From contig JAJXYU010000157.1 of NCBI GenBank assembly GCA_021780395.1, positions 1-14,784 on the forward strand: a DNA stretch of 14,784 nt, read 5' to 3'. Source of the stretch: Pseudomonadota bacterium (GTDB lineage Bacteria > Pseudomonadota > Gammaproteobacteria > Steroidobacterales > Steroidobacteraceae). The stretch's first letter is position 1. Each line of letters begins with the position of its first letter. The translations under genes were made by a program, and so were the position numbers. Under the pieces are notes generated by a model. The model was not told the DNA's origin. It did not search any database and worked only from the letters and a program-made list of their open reading frames with translations. Shown one piece after another: positions 1 to 6,287 of the stretch.

Positions 1-1
1 G

Positions 2-2314
2 CTGTACGGCGCCGAAGTCGCGCGCGCGCTCGCGAAGCTGCGCGCGGACCCCGCGGTCGCGTTCGCGAGCGTCGACCATCGCCGCTTCGCGCTGCAGGCG
101 GTCACGCCGGACGATCCGTTGTTTCCGTCGTCCGGGACGACGGTCTGCGACCCCTCGGTCGGCTGTACCCCGACGCAAAGCTACGCGAACGGCCAGTGGT
201 ACCTGCGCGCGCCGCCGGCGACCGCGACGTCGCTCGACAACGACCTCGCGGCGACCGACGCGGTCGATGCCTGGGCGGTCACCACGGGGAGCCCCGGGAT
301 CGTGATCGCCGACGTCGACACCGGGGTGCTGTTCGACCACCCGGACCTCGGTCGCGCGGGCTTCGGCGGCCGGCTGCTGCCGGGCTACGATTTCGTCGGT
401 CAGGACTACAGCACCGGGAACAACCATCCCAATCAGACCGGTCCGCTCGGCACCTACCTCGTCGCGAACGACGGCGACGGCTGGGACCCCGATCCGTCCG
501 ACCCGGGCGACTGGGTGAGCACCACGGATTTCGGCTACCTGGACCAATACGGCAACAACCTGTTTCCGCAGGCCGTATGCGGCCAGCCGGGGGCGACCAG
601 CGGCACCTATCTGCCGGTCAACAGTTCCTGGCACGGCACCCGCGTGTCCGGGATCCTCGGCGCGCTGACCAACAATGCGACCGGGATCGCCGGGATGACC
701 TGGGGTCCGTGGCTGCTGCCGGTCCGCGCGCTCGGCAAGTGCGGCGGTTACGACTCGGACATCATCGCGGGAATCACCTGGGCGGCCGGATTGCCGGTCA
801 CCGACCCTTCCGGCAACGCGATTCCGAACAATCCGTACCCCGCGAGCATCATCAACCTGAGCCTCGGGGGCACCGGCACCTGCCCGGCGAGCTATCAGAG
901 CGCGCTCAGCCAGGTGACCGGACTCGGCGTGCTGGTCGTCGCGTCGGCCGGCAACGGCGGCAATCCGGGCAGTACCGCGCCGGTCGATGCGCCCGCGAAC
1001 TGCAGCGCGCTCGTGCCGGGGGTGGTCGCGGTCGCGGGGCTGCGCAACGTCGGCACCAAGGTCGGCTACAGCAGTTCCGGACCCGAGGTCACGCTGTCCG
1101 CGCCCGCGGGCAACTGCGTCGAGTACGAGGCCAACAACCCGACCGCGCAGCTTCCCTGCCTGCGCTCGATCGATACCACGGTGAACACCGGGACGACGAC
1201 GCCCGATCCGAACGGCAACACCTACACCGATCAGAACAACCCGAACCTCGGCACGAGCTTCTCTGCGCCGATCGTCGCGGGGATCGCGGCGCTGATGCGT
1301 TCGGTGAACGCGAACCTGACGCCGGCCGAGCTCGCCGCGCGGCTCGCGGCGAGCGCGACCCCGTTCCCGCCGAATACCGGCAATCTGCCGGTCTGCCCGA
1401 GCTCCGATCCGACGACCGGCGAATGTTCCTGCCCGCCGAGCGGGCAGTGCGGCAGCGGGATGGTGAACGCGCTCGCGGCGGTCGATGCGGCCGAGCGGCC
1501 GATCGCCGCGGTGGTGCTGCCGGCCACGGTCGCGACCGGCCAGACCGCGACCTTCGATGCGAGCGGCAGTGCGCCGTCCTGCGGACGCACGATCGCGGCC
1601 TACGCCTGGGTCGCGAGCGGCGGGGCGCAGCTCGCGGGTGCGGCGAACTTGGCGCAGGTCAGCGTGATCCCCGGCACGACCGCCGGCACCGTGACCTTGA
1701 CGGTGACCGACTCGGCGGGCGCGACCGACACCGCGACGATCGACGTGCCCGCGAGCGGGGCGCCGACCGCGACCGGCGTACCGGCGTCCGCGGGTACCGC
1801 GGCGAGCGCGTGCCCGACGGCGGTGGCGTTCAACGCCGCGGCGCCGACGGTCGCCGCGGCGGTGTCGCCGGCGAGCGTCGCAACGAACGCCGTCGCGACC
1901 TTGACGATCACATTCACGAACCCGAATCCGTTCGCGTTGACCGAGGCTGCGTTCAATTACAGCTTGCCGAACGGGCTGACCGTCGCCTCCTCGCCGCAGA
2001 CGACGACGAGTTGCACGGGAGGAGAGGAGTCCGCGTCCTACACGACGACCACCTTCGCGATCACCGGGGGGGTGGTGCCGGCGAACGGGAGTTGCTCGGT
2101 GACCGCGCCGGTCGAGAGCGCGACCGCCGGCACCTACGCGATCACGATCGGCCCGAACGCGCTGGTCACGGGACCGGCGGGTGGCAACACGGTCGCGGCG
2201 ACGACCTCGCTCACCGTTACTCAACCGAGCGGCGGCGGCGGGGCGTTCGGCTGGGCGGAGCTCCTCGGCCTCGGCGCGCTCGGTGTCGCCGCGCGTCGCC
2301 GGCGGCGCGCGTGA
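2..2314 (+). CDS. Secreted subtilisin-like S8 serine protease with GlyGly-CTERM tail (5' partial)
   Basis: This is a subtilisin-family endopeptidase, presumably exported. The reading frame is open from base 2, so the gene begins left of the window. The first ~39 codons look like the end of an inhibitor_I9-type propeptide (AFASVDHRRFALQ, then TPDDPLF), so the TTG at 119 is not the true start. The catalytic triad is readable: Asp in ADVDTGVLFDHPDL (317-319), His in WHGTRVSGILG (632-634) and Ser in GTSFSAPIVAG (1256-1258). The oxyanion Asn lies in ASAGNGG (953-955). The His motif is WHGTR rather than the usual GHGTH. After the protease domain comes a PKD-like beta-sandwich (about 1497-1755), then a DUF11/DUF7933-like domain (about 1840-2220, TFTNPNPFALTEAAF). 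The C-terminus is a Gly run, a short hydrophobic helix and an Arg cluster (2231-2311), the GlyGly-CTERM pattern processed by rhombosortase. No rhombosortase gene is in the window. The stop overlaps the next start by one base. The family call is very secure; the substrate is unknown. Confidence 0.95.
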   Translation: MYGAEVARALAKLRADPAVAFASVDHRRFALQAVTPDDPLFPSSGTTVCDPSVGCTPTQSYANGQWYLRAPPATATSLDNDLAATDAVDAWAVTTGSPGIVIADVDTGVLFDHPDLGRAGFGGRLLPGYDFVGQDYSTGNNHPNQTGPLGTYLVANDGDGWDPDPSDPGDWVSTTDFGYLDQYGNNLFPQAVCGQPGATSGTYLPVNSSWHGTRVSGILGALTNNATGIAGMTWGPWLLPVRALGKCGGYDSDIIAGITWAAGLPVTDPSGNAIPNNPYPASIINLSLGGTGTCPASYQSALSQVTGLGVLVVASAGNGGNPGSTAPVDAPANCSALVPGVVAVAGLRNVGTKVGYSSSGPEVTLSAPAGNCVEYEANNPTAQLPCLRSIDTTVNTGTTTPDPNGNTYTDQNNPNLGTSFSAPIVAGIAALMRSVNANLTPAELAARLAASATPFPPNTGNLPVCPSSDPTTGECSCPPSGQCGSGMVNALAAVDAAERPIAAVVLPATVATGQTATFDASGSAPSCGRTIAAYAWVASGGAQLAGAANLAQVSVIPGTTAGTVTLTVTDSAGATDTATIDVPASGAPTATGVPASAGTAASACPTAVAFNAAAPTVAAAVSPASVATNAVATLTITFTNPNPFALTEAAFNYSLPNGLTVASSPQTTTSCTGGEESASYTTTTFAITGGVVPANGSCSVTAPVESATAGTYAITIGPNALVTGPAGGNTVAATTSLTVTQPSGGGGAFGWAELLGLGALGVAARRRRRA

Positions 2315-2718
2315 TGCGCGCGGTGCCGACGAACGCGGGTGGCGTCGAGATCGAGATCTTGCGGGTGCACGGCGATGAGCGGGGGAGCCTCTTCGAGCCG
2401 GTCGACGAGCCGGCGCTCGCCGCGCAGCGCAACGTGCACGTGGTGCTCACCGAACCGCAAGCGGTGCGCGGCAATCACTACCATCGGGAGGCCTGGGAAC
2501 TCACCACGGTCTTCGGTCCCTGCCTCGTGCGCTGGCGCGACGCGGACGGCCTGCACGACGTCGACGTGCCGGCCGGCGAGGCGTGGCGGTTCCGGATCCC
2601 GCCGGGAATCACGCATGCGTACCGTAATACCGGGACGACGACGATGGTGCTGGTGAGCTTCAGTTCGCGACCGCACGACCCGAGCGGGGGCGATACCGTC
2701 CGCTCGGCGATCCTGTAG
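2314..2718 (+). CDS. Small cupin-domain protein (sugar-epimerase/CapF C-terminal-like)
   Basis: This is a 134-residue single-domain cupin. The visible metal-site pattern is H55-x-H57 and E62 in RGNHYHREAWE plus H101 in PPGITHAYRN, the usual His/His/Glu/His set. The early DERGSL motif and the RGNHYHRE motif resemble cupins that act on nucleotide sugars (WxcM/FdtA-like, dTDP-4-dehydrorhamnose 3,5-epimerase-like) and the C-terminal cupin of CapF-type proteins. Substrate and reaction cannot be fixed from sequence. It has no signal peptide, so it is probably cytoplasmic. The ATG at 2314 shares its A with the TGA of the upstream S8 protease gene (TGATG), which suggests translational coupling. No clear Shine-Dalgarno is visible. 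A GTG immediately upstream at 2311 is an alternative start. No polysaccharide genes are nearby to support a sugar role. The cupin fold is confident; the specific function is not. Confidence 0.85.
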   Translation: MRAVPTNAGGVEIEILRVHGDERGSLFEPVDEPALAAQRNVHVVLTEPQAVRGNHYHREAWELTTVFGPCLVRWRDADGLHDVDVPAGEAWRFRIPPGITHAYRNTGTTTMVLVSFSSRPHDPSGGDTVRSAIL

Positions 2719-2729
2719 CGTCGGGCCTT

Positions 2730-2746
2730 GGGGCCGCGCCGGCCCC
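2730..2746. terminator. GC hairpin between convergent genes, possible bidirectional terminator
   Basis: GGGGCC, a 5-nt loop GCGCC, and GGCCCC form a 6-bp all-GC stem in the 32-bp gap between the cupin stop (2718) and the nitroreductase stop (2751). The position between two convergent genes fits a shared terminator. No T-tract follows on either strand, so intrinsic termination would be weak. It may be only a barrier to transcription or a product of base composition. Confidence 0.35.
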
Positions 2747-2750
2747 GGGG

Positions 2751-3344
2751 TCATTCGATCCGACAGGCCTCGTCGAAGCTGAGCCGGGGATTGCGCGGAA
2801 ACAGCCGCTCGTCGGTCCCGACGCCGAGCGCGCACAGGAAGTTGGACCTGACCGGTGTGCCGGCGAAGAACGCCGCGTCGAGCTTCGCGTTGTCGAACCC
2901 CGACATCGGCCCGCAGTCGAGGCCGAGCGCGCGGGCGGCGAGCATCAGGTACGCGCCCTGCAGGGTCGCGTTGCGGAACATCGCGGTCGCGGCCCCGGCC
3001 GGGTCCTTGCGAAACACCTCAGCCACCTGGGGCTGGTGCGGGAACAAGGCCGGCAGCTTCTCGTAGAACGTTTCGTCCATGCCGACGATCACGGTCACCG
3101 GGGCTTGCTCGATCTTCACGACGTTGCCCGGCGACACGCAGGCGAGCAGCCTCGCCTTGGCCGTCGCGCTGGTCACGAACACGAAGCGCGCCGGCGTCGA
3201 GTTGGTCGCGGTCGGCCCGAACTTCAGCAGTTCGTACAGTTCGTGCAGGGTTGCGGTCGGCACCGGTTCCGCCGACCAGCGGTTGAACGAGCGCGCGTCG
3301 CGGAACAGCTGGTCGAGCGCCGTGTCGGACAGTCGCGGTTTCAT
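2751..3344 (-). CDS. rutE: RutE-family nitroreductase (putative malonic semialdehyde reductase)
   Basis: This is an FMN-dependent nitroreductase-fold enzyme of 197 residues, about the length of E. coli RutE (196). It closely follows the RutE pattern as I recall it: [13 protein letters not shown] near residue 16, [21 protein letters not shown] near 36, [20 protein letters not shown] near 123, then GPMSGFD and [15 protein letters not shown], ending in RLSFDEAC. In E. coli, RutE reduces malonic semialdehyde to 3-hydroxypropionate in pyrimidine degradation, but no other rut genes are present here. The true substrate may therefore be another enal, quinone or nitro compound. It starts 33 nt after the stop of the CheA-like gene on the same strand and is probably the last gene of that operon. 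No obvious Shine-Dalgarno precedes the ATG. The family call is strong; the in vivo role is inferred. Confidence 0.9.
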   Translation of the reverse strand: MKPRLSDTALDQLFRDARSFNRWSAEPVPTATLHELYELLKFGPTATNSTPARFVFVTSATAKARLLACVSPGNVVKIEQAPVTVIVGMDETFYEKLPALFPHQPQVAEVFRKDPAGAATAMFRNATLQGAYLMLAARALGLDCGPMSGFDNAKLDAAFFAGTPVRSNFLCALGVGTDERLFPRNPRLSFDEACRIE

Positions 3345-3377
3345 CGACGGACAGTCTGCGGCAGGTGCCGAAAGCCG

Positions 3378-4898
3378 TCAACGCGCGGGTGGCGGCAGCA
3401 GTACCTTGAACCGGGTGTTGCGTCCGCCCTCGCTCGCGAGGGCGATCCGGCCGCCCGCACCATCGACGTAGCGCCGCACCAGCAGGAGCCCGCGATGCTT
3501 CGGCGCGCCGCCGTCGGCGGCGCCGACCGCGTAGCCGCTCTTGAAGATCAGCTTGATCGCCTGCCGGTCGGACAGCGCGGCCGCCGCGTCCGGCCGCAGC
3601 AGCCCGCGTTCGACCGCGGTGCGCCGTACGCGCACCGGATCGATGCCGCGGCCGTCGTCCTGGAATCGCAGCTCGCATGCGCCGTTCGCCTGACGCGTGA
3701 AGGAAAGTCGCAGCGTCCCGATCGAGGGCTTGCCGGCCGCCTCGCGCGCCTCGGCGGGTTCGATCCCGTGGATGATCGCGTTGCGGATCAGCGGGATCGC
3801 GATGTTCTTCACCATCGGCCGGTAGCTCGACGGAACGGCGTCGAGCCCGGCGAACTCTATGTGCACGCGCCGGCCGTGTTCCTCGCCGATATGCTCGGTC
3901 AAGCTCGCGAGCGCCGCTTCGAGCCGGCCGGGCGTGCGCGGTGCGACGGTGGCGCCGATTCCGGGATCCGCGGGCGGCGCGCGGTCCGGGCCGGCTTCGG
4001 CGAGGAAGCGGGGTGCATCGAGGATCTGCGTGCCGTTGTCGGTGACCGCGCGGCTCTCGCCGGCGGCGGCGGGCATCGCGTTGCGGGTCAGCGTGCGCAG
4101 CAAGGCGAGCCGGCCGAGCAGCGCATCGAGCTTGACCGCGAGCGGCAGGAAGTCGCTCCCGCTCAGGGTCTGCCGCTCGCCGAGCTCGTGCACCGCATCC
4201 TCGAACGAGCGCGCCGCGATCTCCAGCGAGGTGAGCCGCAGCAGCACCGCCTCGCGACGGATCCGATCGACCTGCTCGAGCGCGGCGGCGAGCTTGCCGC
4301 GGAACGCGGACTGTTCCCGGGCCGGTTGTTTCAGGATCGCGTCGATCCGTTCCATCGCGTCGCTGGTCTTGCGGACCGCGGCTGCGAATCGCGTCGCGCC
4401 GAGGCGCAGCAATGCCCGCAGGATCTCGCCGTAGGACTGCAGCTCCGCGCGCAGTTCGGCGATCTCGCGGGTCTGTTGCACCGGTTCGGTGCGATCGGTG
4501 ATCAACAGCACCCGGGGCGATCCGGCCTCCGTCGCCGCGGTGCCCGGGGTCTCGAACCGGTACCACACGGTCGTCGGCGTGCCGTCGGCGCCCGGCAGGC
4601 GCAGCTCGACATCGTCGCAGCGCCGCGGGGCACGGCGCTCTTGCAGCAGGTCGGACAGTTGCGCCAGGACCTCCTCGCTCGCGATCGGCTTCAGGATCTC
4701 ACGCCAATGCGCGCCGATCAGTCGCGTGTTGCGTAGCAGCGACTGGGCGGCACGATTCGCCGCGGTCACGTGGCCGCGTGGATCGAACCCGACCACGCCT
4801 TGCGAGACGGCGTCGAACCCGGCGTCGCGCGCCGGCGGCGCTTCGGGGGCGTCCGTCTCGGTGCGACCGACCGACGCGAACCAGGAGGCGACCTTCAT
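3378..4898 (-). CDS. PAS / HPt-like / CheA-type ATPase protein, HPt histidine replaced
   Basis: This is a soluble protein of 506 residues with no signal peptide or membrane segment. Residues ~25-140 form a PAS-like domain (GVVGFDPRGHVTAANRAA, closing LLITDRTEPV). A helical stretch follows (~142-170), then an HPt-like four-helix segment (~170-270). A CheA-type HATPase domain follows (~320-502): N-box LIRNAIIHGIE 370-380, G1 box DDGRGID 414-420, and a degraded G2 box HRGLLLVRR 468-476 with one of two glycines. Aligning VDRIRREAVLLRLTSLE with the HPt consensus HxLKGxAxxLGLxxL puts Asp211 at the phosphorylated His. There is no dimerisation/CheW module after the ATPase, unlike CheA. The ATG overlaps the stop of the upstream kinase (ATGA, 4 nt), and GAGG lies 7 nt before it. 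It is likely a regulator or ATP-binding partner of that kinase rather than an autophosphorylating histidine kinase. Domain calls are fairly sure; the role is inferred. Confidence 0.88.
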   Translation of the reverse strand: MKVASWFASVGRTETDAPEAPPARDAGFDAVSQGVVGFDPRGHVTAANRAAQSLLRNTRLIGAHWREILKPIASEEVLAQLSDLLQERRAPRRCDDVELRLPGADGTPTTVWYRFETPGTAATEAGSPRVLLITDRTEPVQQTREIAELRAELQSYGEILRALLRLGATRFAAAVRKTSDAMERIDAILKQPAREQSAFRGKLAAALEQVDRIRREAVLLRLTSLEIAARSFEDAVHELGERQTLSGSDFLPLAVKLDALLGRLALLRTLTRNAMPAAAGESRAVTDNGTQILDAPRFLAEAGPDRAPPADPGIGATVAPRTPGRLEAALASLTEHIGEEHGRRVHIEFAGLDAVPSSYRPMVKNIAIPLIRNAIIHGIEPAEAREAAGKPSIGTLRLSFTRQANGACELRFQDDGRGIDPVRVRRTAVERGLLRPDAAAALSDRQAIKLIFKSGYAVGAADGGAPKHRGLLLVRRYVDGAGGRIALASEGGRNTRFKVLLPPPAR

Positions 4899-6157
4899 GC
4901 GGCCGCCTCGACCGCGGCGCCCAGGTCGGCGAGCAGCTCGTCCGTGGTCGCATAGCGATCCCCGGGGCGCTTCGCCATCAATCGATCGAGGACGGGCTGT
5001 TGCGCGCTCGCCGCCGCCGGCAACCGCGGAACCGGCGCATTCGCATGCTGCGTCATGATCTCGATCGCGCTGCGGCCGACATAGGGTTTGCGGCCGGCGA
5101 GCATCTCGAAGAACATGACGCCGAGACTGTACAGGTCGGTGCGAGCGTCGGCCTTCTCGCCCTGCGACTGCTCCGGGCTGATGTAGTACGGCGAGCCGAG
5201 CACCTGACCCGCGCCGGTGACCGAGTATTCTTCGGCCGAGCGGCGCGCGAGCCCGAAGTCGATCAACACCGGGGAGTTGTCCTCGCGCAGCATCACGTTC
5301 GCGGGTTTCAGGTCCCGGTGCAGGATGCCGAACACGTGGATCACCCGCAGCGCCTCGGCGATCGACCGCAGGTAATAAAGACTCTCCTCGACGCTCAGCG
5401 GGTTGCGCAGCCGCGCGCGCAGGTCGCCGCACGGAAAGTACTCCATCGCGAGGTAGGACTGGTTCGGCAGCACCCCGAAGTCGTAGATCTCGGCGATGGA
5501 GCGATGCGCGATGCTCGAGATGATCTCGTACTCCCGCTGGAAGCGTTCCGCGTCCTCCAGTTCGCGCGCGCTCGCACCGCGGTGAATCACCTTGAGCACG
5601 ACGTTACGCCGCAGCCGGTCGGCGCGCGCGAGGTACACCGAGGAGAAATGGCTGGTCGCGAGCCGCTTCACGATCGAGTAGTGCGGGACCTCGGGCGCGG
5701 CCGGATCCTGCAGCGCACCGCCGAGGATCGCGGTTTCACGGACGGTCTCGCTGTGGCGCGCATGGGCGTCCGCGACCGCCGCGAGCAGCGCGTCGCGCGA
5801 GAGCGAGGCAACCGGCAGGTAATCCCGCGCGCCGCTCTTGAACGCGCGCACCGCGGCCTGCTCCCCGCCGTGCTCGGCGAGCACGATGCAATGGAGCGAC
5901 GGCCGGGTGCGCAGCCACTCGAGCATCGAGGCGATCCCATGGGCGGTCGTCCCGTCGCTGCCGAAGTCGATCTGCAAGATCAACGCATCCGGCTCGCGCG
6001 CGGCGAGCAGCCGCGCGAGCGCGGTGGTGTCGCCCGCCGGCACGACCGCCGCGGTCGCGGCCGGCCAGTGACTCGTCACGTGGTGGGCGAGCCACTGCAG
6101 GCGCTTCGCGTCGCTGCCGACGGCGATCACGTACGGGGCGCTCGATTCCTCGGTCAT
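4895..6157 (-). CDS. Pseudo-receiver domain fused to Ser/Thr protein kinase
   Basis: This is a cytoplasmic Hanks-type kinase of 420 residues with an N-terminal receiver-like domain (~8-132) and a kinase domain (~160-415). It has no membrane segment, PASTA or FHA domain. The kinase core is intact: Lys189 in VVLKV, a likely helix-C Glu209, HRDLKPANVM with Asp282 and Asn287, Asp300 in DFGLA, then GSPYYISPEQ. The glycine loop is unusual: in LATSHFSSVYLA the three glycines of GxGxxG are Ala167, Ser169 and Ser172. In the receiver-like part, Gln62 replaces the phospho-acceptor Asp (DALILQIDFG), the acidic pair is lost (AVGSDAK), and the conserved Thr and Lys are Ala and non-Lys (IVLAEHG, DYLPVAS). 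The start at 6157 was chosen because the domain begins right after it; a longer frame would run into the divergent protease gene. It is first in a probable operon with the CheA-like gene. Confidence 0.9.
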   Translation of the reverse strand: MTEESSAPYVIAVGSDAKRLQWLAHHVTSHWPAATAAVVPAGDTTALARLLAAREPDALILQIDFGSDGTTAHGIASMLEWLRTRPSLHCIVLAEHGGEQAAVRAFKSGARDYLPVASLSRDALLAAVADAHARHSETVRETAILGGALQDPAAPEVPHYSIVKRLATSHFSSVYLARADRLRRNVVLKVIHRGASARELEDAERFQREYEIISSIAHRSIAEIYDFGVLPNQSYLAMEYFPCGDLRARLRNPLSVEESLYYLRSIAEALRVIHVFGILHRDLKPANVMLREDNSPVLIDFGLARRSAEEYSVTGAGQVLGSPYYISPEQSQGEKADARTDLYSLGVMFFEMLAGRKPYVGRSAIEIMTQHANAPVPRLPAAASAQQPVLDRLMAKRPGDRYATTDELLADLGAAVEAAA

Positions 6158-6287
6158 GGGAGCCGACTGTAGCGGCCGGATCGCCGGAATAATGCGCCGC
6201 GGTTCAAGAAAAATTGAAACCAAATCGGGTCTGAGGCGGTCAGAAGGGGTGTTTTCGGATCTCTCCATACGGAAGGGGCATATTCGA
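6158..6287. promoter_or_regulatory. Divergent intergenic region with AT-rich patch and imperfect inverted repeat
   Basis: These 130 bp separate the kinase start (minus) from the DegP-like start (plus), so promoters in both directions must lie here or in the coding ends. The stretch 6201-6226 is markedly AT-rich against its surroundings. It contains an imperfect inverted repeat, GGTTCAA (6201-6207) and TTGAAACC (6214-6221, one bulged A). It could be an operator or part of a promoter. I see no convincing sigma-70 pair. A TGAAACC...TCAGA pairing (6215 and 6240) is only a weak resemblance to an extracytoplasmic-stress sigma promoter. Confidence 0.4.
6271..6278 (+). promoter_or_regulatory. Shine-Dalgarno fixing the DegP-like start
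   Basis: GGAAGGGG ends 9 nt before the ATG at 6288 and is the only good ribosome-binding site in the gap. It supports 6288 over the in-frame start at 6156, which would lie across the kinase start codon and add a non-signal-peptide leader. Confidence 0.7.

Noticed and set aside
119..121. TTG as the start of the S8 protease
   Set aside because: The frame is open to the window edge and the upstream codons read as the end of a propeptide, so the gene is truncated, not started here.
196..2310. Long plus-strand frame running through the S8 protease into the cupin
   Set aside because: Only the part from 2314 has a normal protein composition. The upstream part is an out-of-frame reading of the protease gene.
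4899..5432. Upstream extension of the CheA-like frame
   Set aside because: The extension lies inside the kinase gene in another frame and looks random. The ATG at 4898 with GAGG upstream starts a proper protein.
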